Assembly: GCF_002776695.1 (NCBI RefSeq)
Contig: NZ_LFJC01000003.1
Coordinates: 1,085,006 to 1,149,005, forward strand
From: Bradyrhizobium nitroreducens
Lineage (GTDB): Bacteria > Pseudomonadota > Alphaproteobacteria > Rhizobiales > Xanthobacteraceae
Length of the DNA stretch: 64,000 bases
Reading direction: 5' to 3'
Shown here: piece after piece, positions 8,104 through 15,792 of the stretch
Layout of the letters: the number at the start of each line of letters is the position of its first letter
Numbering within the stretch: the stretch's first letter is position 1
The notes under the pieces: model-generated
Seen by the model: only the letters and a program-made list of their open reading frames with translations
The model's database searches: none
What the model was told of the DNA's origin: nothing
Position numbers and translations under genes: made by a program

Positions 8104-8317
8104 TCGGGGTCTCCCAAGGTATTGAGCGCGACATCGCGCGGCGCAAAACCTAGGGCTGCGTCAGGTGCAGTTCAAGCCTCGATTCGACTGCCGACCACAT
8201 CAGTGTCGATTCTTCACGGCCGCATTTCTCTCTCGGACAAAGCCAGTTCTCTCTTGGTCAAACAAGAGCTATGAGACGCAGGCTTGTGCAGCGCACCGCG
8301 CGTCGAATCGACGGGCA

Positions 8318-8710
8318 TCACCGCAACAATCGCAGGAGTGCGCGGCCGGCGCGCGAGTTCAGCTCCTTCGCATCCAGCGTTCCGTCCTTGTCGGGATTGG
8401 CTGCGTTGAAGCGCTGCTCGACCACGGACAGATATTCGTCGAGCGTCAGGGTCCCGTCGCGATCGGGATCTGCGGCGGCGAGCTCTTTCGCCGACAGCCG
8501 GCCGCGCAATTCGCGTGCATCGAGCGTGCCGTCATGATCGGGATCGAGCTTTGCGAACGTGGCGGCGGCCGCCTTCTTCACCTCGGCAAGATCGAGCGTG
8601 CCGTCATTGTCGGTGTCGAACAACTTGACTGCGTTGCCGGAGGCGGACCACGCCGGACCGGACAACAATGCAATGGTGAGCGCAAGCGCAACCGAGCGAC
8701 GCGAAATCAT
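8318..8710 (-). CDS. lanM: Lanmodulin-type lanthanide-binding EF-hand protein
   Basis: The 130-residue periplasmic protein has a signal peptide (about residues 1-23, ending AWSA) and four EF-hand loops: DTDNDGTLDLAE (32-43), DPDHDGTLDARE (56-67), DPDRDGTLTLDE (81-92) and NPDKDGTLDAKE (105-116). Adjacent loops are only 12-13 residues apart, and loops 2-4 have Pro at position 2; loop 4 starts with Asn. These features, and the tail AGRALLRLLR, match lanmodulin of Methylobacterium, which binds lanthanides with picomolar affinity. Loop 1 here has Thr instead of Pro. GGGAGG precedes the ATG by six bases. It is divergent from a quinoprotein dehydrogenase gene and upstream of pqqA. Confidence 0.92.
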   Translation of the reverse strand: MISRRSVALALTIALLSGPAWSASGNAVKLFDTDNDGTLDLAEVKKAAAATFAKLDPDHDGTLDARELRGRLSAKELAAADPDRDGTLTLDEYLSVVEQRFNAANPDKDGTLDAKELNSRAGRALLRLLR

Positions 8711-9041
8711 CAAGACCTCCCAGATGAAGAGCCCAGGTTCGGGCGGGACATAACGACATAAATCCCACAAGCGCCCCCCGGTTCAAGTCCGGAATTGCAA
8801 CTTGCGCGCGCGCCAACCGCGGAACCCTGGCAGGGCCGCCGCCCGGAGCTGCTTCGCGTCGCGGAATTTTTTCAGCGTCTCCACGCAAGTGAGTCCGCTG
8901 CCGTCAGGTTTCCGTAAGGTGACCGCCAGCTGCGTCCAACGATATCGGCACGACACTTACGACTTTCGTATTGACGCGTTTTGGTTTCCGACGGAGTGTT
9001 GCTCCCGCAGCGTCAAAAGGCGCGCATATTGGGAGGAACGG
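8711..9041. promoter_or_regulatory. Shared intergenic region between lanM and the quinoprotein dehydrogenase
   Basis: This 331-base divergent gap must hold the promoters for lanM (leftward) and the dehydrogenase operon (rightward). TTGACGC at 8971-8977 and GCGTCAA at 9010-9016 form a spaced inverted pair close to the dehydrogenase start. GGGAGG stands just before the ATG at 9042. I could not define a -10/-35 pair with confidence and saw no gene. Confidence 0.5.
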
Positions 9042-10706
9042 ATGAAACGCTTTGCGATGGCCGCGAGCCTCGTCATGCTTGCATCGACGTGTGCAAGTGC
9101 ACAGACCACCGAGCAACTGGTCAAAGGCGCGACCGATACATCGAACGTTCTCAACTATGGGATGGGCTACAATCTGCAGCGCTTCTCGACGCTGAACCAG
9201 ATCAACAAGGACAGCGTCAAGAACCTCGTCCCGGTCTGGAATTACTCTTTCAACGACGATCGCAGCGAGGAATCGCAGCCGCTGGTGTACCAGGGCGTGA
9301 TCTACGTGACCTCGCACAATGCGACCATGGCGGTCGACGCCAAGACCGGCAAGCAGATCTGGAAGACCAAGGTCGAATATCCCGCCGAGACGCCGCGCAT
9401 CGTCTGCTGCGGCATCATCAACCGCGGCGCGGCGCTGTTCGACGGCAAGGTGTTCCGCACCACGCTCGACGCCAACGTGATCGCGCTCGACGCCAAGACC
9501 GGCAAGGAGCTGTGGCGGCAGAAGGCGGCGGACATCAAGGAAGGCTATTCGATGACGGTGGCCCCGCTGGTCGCCGACGGCGTCGTCATCACCGGCATCT
9601 CCGGCGCCGAGTTCGGCACCAGGGGCTTCATCGACGGCTGGGATCCGGCAACGGGCAAACATCTCTGGCGCACCCATTCGATCCCCTCGCCGGACGAGCC
9701 CGGCGGCGACACCTGGAAGGGCGACACCTGGAAGCTCGGCGGCGGCTCGACATGGATCACCGGCTCTTACGACCCCGAACTGAACACCGTGTATTGGGGC
9801 ATCGGCAATCCCGGACCGTTCAATTCGGCGGTGCGTCCCGGCGACAACCTCTACACCTGCTCCGTGCTGGCGATGGATCCCAAGACCGGCAAGATCAAGT
9901 GGCATTACCAGTTCTCGCCGAACAATCCGTTCGACTATGACAGCGTGGCCGAGATGGTCCTCGCCGACATGAATGTCGAGGGCAAGCCGACCAAGGTGCT
10001 GATGGATGCCAACCGCAACGGCTTCTTCTACGTGCTCGACCGCACCAACGGAAAGCTGCTGGCGGCCAATCCTTACGTGAAGGTCAATTGGGCGACCGGC
10101 GTCGACATGAAGACCGGGCGTCCGATCGAGACCGACGTCGCCAAGGATGCGCGCGAGGGCAAGAAGGTGACGGTCTATCCGTCGATCCTCGGCGGCAAGA
10201 ACTGGGAGCCGATGTCGTTCAATCCGCAGACCGGCCTCGCCTACGCCAACACGCTCAACTTCGGCGGCAAGTACAAGGCCGAGCCCGTCACCTTCAAGCA
10301 GGGTGAATGGTATCTCGGCATGGACCTGACCGATCCCTGGGAGTTCGGGGACGGCCCGCGCGGTCACCTCAAGGCCATCGATCCCATGACCGGCAAGTCG
10401 AAATGGGAAGCGCCGAGCGACATTCCGCGCTTCTCGGGCGTGCTGTCGACCGCAGGCGGCGTCGTGTTCTCGGGCGCCCTCACCGGCGAATTCGAAGCCT
10501 TCGACGCCGACACCGGCAAGAAGCTCTGGCAATTCCAGACCGGGTCCGGCATCGAGGGCCAGCCGGTGACCTGGCAGCAGGATGGCGTGCAATATGTCGC
10601 GGTGACATCAGGCTATGGCGGCGTCTACTCGTTGTTCTCCGGCGACGAGCGGCTTGCCAAGGTGCCGCCCGGCGGCTCGCTCTGGGTTTTTGCAATCAAG
10701 CAGTAA
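9042..10706 (+). CDS. PQQ-dependent alcohol dehydrogenase, lanthanide type (ExaF/PedH-like)
   Basis: The 554-residue periplasmic enzyme (signal peptide ending CASAQ) has the eight-bladed quinoprotein fold with repeated AxDAKTGKxxW docking motifs. It has the adjacent disulfide CCGIINRG (Cys122-123) and the catalytic Asp298 followed two residues later by Asp300 (PFDYDSVAE). The second Asp marks lanthanide rather than calcium enzymes. It is shorter than XoxF and has NNPFDYD instead of HDEWDYD, which favours the ethanol/broad-alcohol group. GGGAGG precedes the ATG. A cytochrome c gene starts nine bases after the stop and should accept its electrons. Substrate preference is inferred. Confidence 0.88.
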   Translation: MKRFAMAASLVMLASTCASAQTTEQLVKGATDTSNVLNYGMGYNLQRFSTLNQINKDSVKNLVPVWNYSFNDDRSEESQPLVYQGVIYVTSHNATMAVDAKTGKQIWKTKVEYPAETPRIVCCGIINRGAALFDGKVFRTTLDANVIALDAKTGKELWRQKAADIKEGYSMTVAPLVADGVVITGISGAEFGTRGFIDGWDPATGKHLWRTHSIPSPDEPGGDTWKGDTWKLGGGSTWITGSYDPELNTVYWGIGNPGPFNSAVRPGDNLYTCSVLAMDPKTGKIKWHYQFSPNNPFDYDSVAEMVLADMNVEGKPTKVLMDANRNGFFYVLDRTNGKLLAANPYVKVNWATGVDMKTGRPIETDVAKDAREGKKVTVYPSILGGKNWEPMSFNPQTGLAYANTLNFGGKYKAEPVTFKQGEWYLGMDLTDPWEFGDGPRGHLKAIDPMTGKSKWEAPSDIPRFSGVLSTAGGVVFSGALTGEFEAFDADTGKKLWQFQTGSGIEGQPVTWQQDGVQYVAVTSGYGGVYSLFSGDERLAKVPPGGSLWVFAIKQ

Positions 10707-10715
10707 TCCGGTGCA

Positions 10716-11072
10716 ATGCTGAAAGTGGTCTCTCACAAGACGGCGGCGATCCTCGCCGCCGTCGCGGGGCTGACGGTCGCGCTTGCGGCGACCGTCCGCG
10801 CCTCGGACGACGCAAGCGGCAATCCCATGCAGGCACAGATCGACCACGGCAAGTCGACCTATGCTTCGAAATGCTCGCACTGCCATGGCCCTAATCTGAT
10901 GAACTCCGGCACTATCACCCCGGACCTGCGTGCCTTTCCCGACGACAAGACGCGGTTCGTCACCACCGTGAAGAACGGCAAGAATAACAGGATGCCGCCT
11001 TGGGGCGACATTCTCAACGACGAGGAGATCGGCAATCTCTGGGCGTTCGTCTCCAGCCGGAGGAAGCCATGA
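10716..11072 (+). CDS. Periplasmic c-type cytochrome, partner of the preceding dehydrogenase
   Basis: The 118-residue protein has a signal peptide, one haem-binding CSHCH (Cys53, Cys56, His57) and a likely axial Met in NRMPPWGDIL. It resembles class I cytochromes that take electrons from quinoprotein alcohol dehydrogenases. It starts nine bases after the dehydrogenase stop, and its TGA overlaps the next gene's ATG (ATGA), so all three are one operon. Confidence 0.88.
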   Translation: MLKVVSHKTAAILAAVAGLTVALAATVRASDDASGNPMQAQIDHGKSTYASKCSHCHGPNLMNSGTITPDLRAFPDDKTRFVTTVKNGKNNRMPPWGDILNDEEIGNLWAFVSSRRKP

Positions 11073-11998
11073 GGGGCCGGCGTGCTGCATGGAGCCTTGC
11101 GGCCTTGCTTTCGACGATGGCGTCGGTCGCCGTGGCGGCCGACGATCCCTTGCGGATCTGTCTCGACGAGGACCGGCCGCCGCTCTCGATGCACCACCGC
11201 GGCAAGCCGGATGCCGGATTCGATGTGCTGCTGGCGCAGGCGGTCGCGGAACGGCTCGGACGGTCGCTGGCGATCCAGTGGTTCGAGAGCAAGCTGGACG
11301 AGGATTCCAGCCCGCAGCTGGAGGCCAACGCATTGCTCTCGGATGGGCGCTGCTCGCTGGTCGGCGGTTACGCGCTGACGCAGGATTCGCTGGTCGTCCC
11401 CGGGATGAAGACGGCGCGCTTGCCTGACTTCGCCGGGGCCACGCGCGACGATCGGCGGCGCCGCGTCGCGCTCGGCGTGCTCGCGCCGAGCCAGCCTTAC
11501 GTCTATTCGCCGATGACAGTGGTGCTCGGGCCGAAGGCAAACGGCCGCAAGATCGGCGACATCGGCGATCTCGCCGGCCTTCGTCTGGTCATCGAAAGCG
11601 GCTCGCTCGGCGACGCCGTCCTGATGACCTTCGACAAGGGACGGCTGATCGACAACATCACCCATCTCGTCCCTGGCCGCGACGATCTCCTGGGCGCGCT
11701 CCAGCGCGGCGACTATGACGCAACGCTGATCGACCTCGGCCGCTTCGACGCCCATCGTACCGCGCACCCCGACACCGCACTCTCAGCGTCCGGGTATTAT
11801 TATCCGATCGGCGCCAATCGCGGCTATGTCGGCCTCGGCAGCGATCCCGCGCTGATCGAGGCCGTCAACAAGGCGCTGAGCGCCCTTGCGACGGAAGGCA
11901 AGATCGCCGAATTCGGCAAGCAGGCCGGCCTCACCTATCTGCCGCCACGCGAGCCCGCCATTCTGGGCGACGTGTGGACGAAGATCATTCAGCGGTGA
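11069..11998 (+). CDS. Periplasmic binding protein of the quinoprotein system (XoxJ/MoxJ-like, family 3)
   Basis: The 309-residue protein has a signal peptide ending ASVAVAA and a family-3 solute-binding pattern: LRICLDEDRPPLSMHHRGKPDAGFDVLLAQAVAERLG, then IGDLAGLRLVIESGSLGDAV. It is translationally coupled to the cytochrome (ATGA overlap), giving a dehydrogenase-cytochrome-binding protein trio that parallels moxF-G-J and xoxF-G-J. It is the second such protein in the window besides xoxJ at 302-1183. No permease or ATPase follows, which supports a chaperone-like or activation role. Confidence 0.8.
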   Translation: MRGRRAAWSLAALLSTMASVAVAADDPLRICLDEDRPPLSMHHRGKPDAGFDVLLAQAVAERLGRSLAIQWFESKLDEDSSPQLEANALLSDGRCSLVGGYALTQDSLVVPGMKTARLPDFAGATRDDRRRRVALGVLAPSQPYVYSPMTVVLGPKANGRKIGDIGDLAGLRLVIESGSLGDAVLMTFDKGRLIDNITHLVPGRDDLLGALQRGDYDATLIDLGRFDAHRTAHPDTALSASGYYYPIGANRGYVGLGSDPALIEAVNKALSALATEGKIAEFGKQAGLTYLPPREPAILGDVWTKIIQR

Positions 11999-12023
11999 TT
12001 GGAAAGGGCTCTGGTGCCCGGAC

Positions 12024-12053
12024 GCGCTGCAACGCCTCTTAACCTTGCAGCGC
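12024..12053. terminator. Stem-loop after the dehydrogenase-cytochrome-binding protein operon
   Basis: GCGCTGCAA and TTGCAGCGC form a perfect nine-base stem with a 12-base loop, 26 bases after the operon's last stop. There is no T-run, so it may be a repeat remnant or an RNA 3' stabiliser as much as a terminator. Confidence 0.4.
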
Positions 12054-12207
12054 AGAGCCGCTGGAGAAGCGCTGCACTGCGTCCGGCGTACGGAGGCCGC
12101 GCCCACCATGCCCCACTCCGTCCGACGCAATGCGCCAATCTGTCTCGCCTGACGCCCGTGGCAGCGCCTGCCTGGTGCAGTACCCTCCAGGGAACCGGGA
12201 GAGAATC

Positions 12208-13197
12208 ATGTCCAAGAAAATCGATCGCCGCCACTTCATCGCCGCCGGAGCCGGCGCGTTCGCGATGCCCTTTGTCTCGCGCAGCGCTTCAGCACAAGGC
12301 AGCTGGCCGTCGCGGCAGATCCGCATGATCTGCAGCTATCCCGCCGGCGGGCAGACCGACCTGCTCGCGCGCGCCTATGGCGAATTCATCTCCAAGCAAG
12401 TCGGCAAGACCGTGGTCGTCGAAAACAAGCCCGGCGCCTCCGGCGCGATCGGCACGGCGGAAGTCGCCCGCGCCGAGCCCGACGGCCACACCATCCTGTG
12501 CTCGATCTCGACCACCTACATCATGAACCGCGTGGTGATGAAGAATCCCGGCTACGACATGGACAAGGATTTGACGCTCGTCAGCGTCATTCCGGGCGCC
12601 GGCCTGCTGCTGGTTGCGAACCCGAAGACCGGGGTCAAGACGCTGGAGGATTTCGTCGCCTTCGCGCGCAAGAGCGGCAAGGTGAACTTCGGCACCTACA
12701 GCGCAGGCTCGGCCCCGCACATGACGATCAACGAGCTCAACAAGCAGTACGGGCTGAGCATCGAGCCGGTCCATTATCGCGGCGAGGCTCCGATGTGGAC
12801 CGGGATGCTCGAAGGCACCCTCGATGCCGCGATGGGAAGCTACACGGCCGCACAATCGGTCCTGCAGAGCGACCGCGGCACCGTATTCGCGGTGCATTCG
12901 AAGAAGGTCGACGCGATCCCCGCGATCAAGACCCTTCCCGAGCAAGGCGCGACGTCGAAATTCTTCACCGTGAGCGGCTTCTCGGGATGGGCGGTGCCGA
13001 AGGCGACGCCGCAGGCGGTCGTCGACCGCATGGCGGAGCTGTGCGTTGCCGCCAACAGCGATCCCAAGGTGAAGGAGGTACTCGCGACCTTCGTGCTCGA
13101 GCCGGCGATCGGCTTCAAGGAGACCAATGCGCTGTATCAGCGCGAGCTGCCGATCTGGATCGAGAGCGCGAAGTCGCTCGGCCTCGAGCCGGCCTAG
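12208..13197 (+). CDS. Tripartite tricarboxylate transporter (TctC/Bug-type) binding protein, orphan
   Basis: The 329-residue protein has a Tat-type leader (KKIDRRHFIAAGAGAFAMPF) and the family pattern: WPSRQIRMICSYPAGGQTDLLAR, VVENKPGASGAIGTAEVARAEPDG, and a YRGEAPMWTGMLEG ligand loop. GGGAGAG precedes the ATG at 12208. These proteins bind carboxylates, but no TctA/TctB membrane subunits are nearby. Orphan members are common and may act with a distant transporter or as sensors. A role in the surrounding alcohol-oxidation island is only suggested by position. Confidence 0.85.
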   Translation: MSKKIDRRHFIAAGAGAFAMPFVSRSASAQGSWPSRQIRMICSYPAGGQTDLLARAYGEFISKQVGKTVVVENKPGASGAIGTAEVARAEPDGHTILCSISTTYIMNRVVMKNPGYDMDKDLTLVSVIPGAGLLLVANPKTGVKTLEDFVAFARKSGKVNFGTYSAGSAPHMTINELNKQYGLSIEPVHYRGEAPMWTGMLEGTLDAAMGSYTAAQSVLQSDRGTVFAVHSKKVDAIPAIKTLPEQGATSKFFTVSGFSGWAVPKATPQAVVDRMAELCVAANSDPKVKEVLATFVLEPAIGFKETNALYQRELPIWIESAKSLGLEPA

Positions 13198-13323
13198 GCG
13201 TCGAGCTGCCGGCCGGCGCGCCGACCGCCCCTTTCCCGCCCCGGAATCCGACCAAAGCCTAGTGTCGGACGTGCATTTTCCCGCTATGATTGCCCGCGCA
13301 CGCGGACAAGAAGGGCCGATCGC

Positions 13324-13749
13324 ATGACACCGGATGCAGTCGCCGTCGCCGTTATGGTCATCCTGCTGTTTCCGATGGGCTATTTCACGCTGGCCTCGCC
13401 CGCCTTCCTGCTGGTGAGGCTGGACATTCAGCCCGTCGCCCAATTGCTGCGCGGCATGTTCAACGCCCATTTCCTGGTGATGCGGGTCGCCGCCCTCATC
13501 GGGACCGTGGCCCTCCTCCTCGACGGCCGCCTGCTCGCTGCATTGGGTGTCGGCATGATCGCAGCGCTGGCGATCTGGGGACGCCGCTGGTTCATGCAAA
13601 GGGTCGACGAACAGCTCGGCGCGAGGGAGGCCGGCGACACCGATGCGCCGCGCCGGCTGCGGCGGCTGCATTGGAGCGGAATGCTCGCCAATGCGGTGCT
13701 GCTCGTCGCGCTCCTGGCGGGCATTCCCTATATCGCGACGTCAGCGTGA
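13324..13749 (+). CDS. Small integral membrane protein of unknown function
   Basis: The 141-residue protein has about four hydrophobic segments (roughly 5-30, 48-66, 68-86 and 116-138) with a charged loop (RRWFMQRVDEQLGAREAGDTDAPRRLRRLHW) between the third and fourth. An AAGGG site precedes the ATG. No family signature is recognised. Confidence 0.55.
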   Translation: MTPDAVAVAVMVILLFPMGYFTLASPAFLLVRLDIQPVAQLLRGMFNAHFLVMRVAALIGTVALLLDGRLLAALGVGMIAALAIWGRRWFMQRVDEQLGAREAGDTDAPRRLRRLHWSGMLANAVLLVALLAGIPYIATSA

Positions 13750-13931
13750 CGAACCGCATCGGCGGAAACGCAGCTCCTGCGCCGCGATCCCTCCCTCCAC
13801 GAGGTCACACCTGAAGCTCTCCGCAAGAGCCTTTCACCGAGTGTGAGCCGGCACGTTGTCTCAGGTTGCATTTTTCGATATAATGCACCTGGGATAGCGT
13901 AACGCTATCCTCCATTCAGGAGAAGAAGGCG

Positions 13932-14204
13932 ATGAAAGCTCCAGTTTTTCTTCTTGCCGGCCTGACCATTCTGTCGATCAGCGCAGCCAATGCTGCGCCC
14001 AAGAGCACCGACGCCTCGATCTCGGCAACGAAGGTCAGCTCGGTCGCATGCTCCACCTCGGGTGGCGGCTTCGGGTCCTATCCATCGGGCTGCCGCAACG
14101 CAGCCAACTTCAAGACCTACAACGAGTGCAAGGAATCCGGCGTCAAGCGCGGTTGGCGGCACGAGGACATGGCCTGGTATTGCAGCGGCCTGGGACTGCA
14201 GTAA
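13932..14204 (+). CDS. Small secreted Cys-rich protein of unknown function
   Basis: The 90-residue product has a signal peptide ending SAANA. The mature domain has four cysteines (VACSTSGG, SGCRNAAN, NECKESG, WYCSGLG) and a Gly/Ser-rich middle, consistent with two disulfides in the periplasm. GGAGAAGAAGG precedes the ATG. It is convergent with the AraC regulator gene. Function is unknown. Confidence 0.55.
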   Translation: MKAPVFLLAGLTILSISAANAAPKSTDASISATKVSSVACSTSGGGFGSYPSGCRNAANFKTYNECKESGVKRGWRHEDMAWYCSGLGLQ

Positions 14205-14285
14205 CCATCAGCAGCGCACGACGCGCAGTGCGGCGGCTACCTCACGAACGCCTTCGATCAATCAAGTCAAGATGTCCGGCAAGCA

Positions 14286-14308
14286 AGGAAGGGCGATGCG
14301 CCCTTCCT
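14286..14308. terminator. Bidirectional stem-loop between convergent genes
   Basis: AGGAAGGGCG and CGCCCTTCCT form a perfect ten-base stem with an ATG loop, ending one base before the AraC regulator's stop. It can serve both converging transcripts. Confidence 0.6.
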
Positions 14309-14309
14309 G

Positions 14310-15278
14310 CTAATGCTCGCCCGAGCTGGCCGCGCCCTGCTGCGCCTTGTGGATCGAGGACGGCACCACGCCGAAATATTTGCGGAACACCCGGCTGAAA
14401 TGCGACGAGCTGGAGAAGCCCCAGGAGAACGCGACGTCGGTGATGGTCTTGCCGGCGTGGGCCTCGAGCTCCTGGCGGCAGTTCTGCAAACGCGCCTGCC
14501 AGATGTAGTCGCTCACCGTGGTGCCGCGCTCCGAGAACAGCATGTGCAGATAGCGCTTGGAGCAGCCGAGCTCGGCCGAGATCTGGTCGATGCACAGATC
14601 CGGATCGCGCAAGTGCTCGCGTATGAAGAACTGCGCGCGCACGTACATCGCCTCGGGCCCGACACGGTCGAACATCGTGTCGGCTTCGCGCAGCGGCAGC
14701 AGCAGCAAATCGATCAGCGAATCGGCAACGCCGACCGCGCTGTTCGCCGACAGCTTCGCCGCCTCGTCGAAGGTCGCATGGACGAAATCGTGGGCGATCC
14801 GCCCCGTGCCCGTCTTCGCCGACAGCTTGCAGGCGGGCATCCGCTGCGAGGGGAAGCCGCGGTCGCGCAGCAGCGCCTTCGGCACGATCACCACGTCGTG
14901 ACGGGTGAAGGCGGGGCTGATGATCGAATGCGGACAGGAGACGTCATAGGCGATGATGTCGCCGGGATTGATTTCGATGTGGCGGCCTTCTTGTTCAAAA
15001 TAAGACACGCCGTAGGTCTGGAAGTGAATCTTGATATAGGGGTGCTCATTGGCCTTGGCGCGCGCCAGCGTGTGCGCGATGCGATGCTGGCTCACCTCGA
15101 TCTGGCACAGCTTCAGGCGCGAGACACTCGTGTAGTCAATGCGGCCTTCGAGCGAGGACGCTTCCAGCGGATCGACGTCGAAATGCCCACACAGGCTCGT
15201 CAGCCCGTCGATCCAGCTTTGGATCTGGCGCTTCGGCGTCATGCCGGTCGTCGAGAGCGTGTGAATGGTGTCGGACAT
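14310..15278 (-). CDS. AraC-family transcriptional regulator divergent from xoxF
   Basis: The 322-residue protein has an N-terminal AraC-binding-like domain (pattern CQIEVSQHRIAHTLARA ... VSYFEQEGRHIEINPGDIIAYD, residues about 50-150). The C-terminal double helix-turn-helix (about 215-315) contains CIDQISAELGCSKRYLHMLF and ITDVAFSWGFSSSSHFSRVF. Such proteins (FeaR/NphR-like) activate catabolic operons in response to small molecules. The start at 15278 fits the domain and has a GGA nearby; longer in-frame starts give an unlikely leader. It faces xoxF across a 514-base gap, making it the obvious candidate regulator of methanol oxidation here. Confidence 0.85.
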   Translation of the reverse strand: MSDTIHTLSTTGMTPKRQIQSWIDGLTSLCGHFDVDPLEASSLEGRIDYTSVSRLKLCQIEVSQHRIAHTLARAKANEHPYIKIHFQTYGVSYFEQEGRHIEINPGDIIAYDVSCPHSIISPAFTRHDVVIVPKALLRDRGFPSQRMPACKLSAKTGTGRIAHDFVHATFDEAAKLSANSAVGVADSLIDLLLLPLREADTMFDRVGPEAMYVRAQFFIREHLRDPDLCIDQISAELGCSKRYLHMLFSERGTTVSDYIWQARLQNCRQELEAHAGKTITDVAFSWGFSSSSHFSRVFRKYFGVVPSSIHKAQQGAASSGEH

Positions 15279-15792
15279 TAATCCAGCCACTGGTTTGATC
15301 CGGAGATTCGACGCGAATCGCGACCAGCGCCTGCGCGAGCCCTCAGCCGTGATTGCGTGACGTTTACCTCGAATTTGAGTGGTCTTTTGGTACGAGCGCC
15401 ATCGTTCCATTGCCACCCTTGAGGGTTAATCCTCCGCCTTAGTTGCAGCGCCGTCAAGGGGAACCTGAGCGTTGAGAGTGCTGCCAAGCGGTGCGGAAGC
15501 CGCTGAATTCGCTACTGCAAAATCAAATTCTTTTCCTCCGTGCGCTATCAAGCAAACCGGCTTCCCTCTTGGGCAAGTTTCCCGATGACGAAGTCGTTAG
15601 GGATTGCGGCAGGAACAACAAGAACGGGCCGCTCCTGCAGGCGGACCCGTGGCTCTCATCAGGAGGAGGAAACAGCACAGCATCGTTTCTGGTCCGAAAC
15701 GTGACCGCCCTGCACGAGCAGACGCCGGACGAGAAGCCCGGTGAGTTACCAATGCTTCGGGAAAAATAAACGAGACCAACGGAGGAATGACT
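15279..15792. promoter_or_regulatory. Long intergenic region upstream of xoxF
   Basis: This 514-base gap separates the AraC gene from xoxF. It contains a perfect 12-base palindrome, ACCCTTGAGGGT (15415-15426), and a near-inverted pair, GGTACGA-N6-TCGTTCC (15389-15408). An open frame at 15491-15769 has no ribosome site, signal or recognisable domain, so I treat the gap as promoter and leader. GGAGG at 15781-15785 is the xoxF ribosome site. Confidence 0.5.

Noticed and set aside
8904..10592. Very long open frame on the strand opposite the dehydrogenase gene
   Set aside because: GC-rich codon usage keeps the opposite frame open; the product is His/Arg-rich with no domain, and the plus-strand enzyme is certain. 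The same applies opposite xoxF, the IorB-like gene, the GGDEF-EAL gene and the Liv binding protein.
15491..15769. Possible 92-residue gene upstream of xoxF
   Set aside because: No ribosome site, no signal peptide and no recognisable pattern; better read as xoxF leader or promoter.
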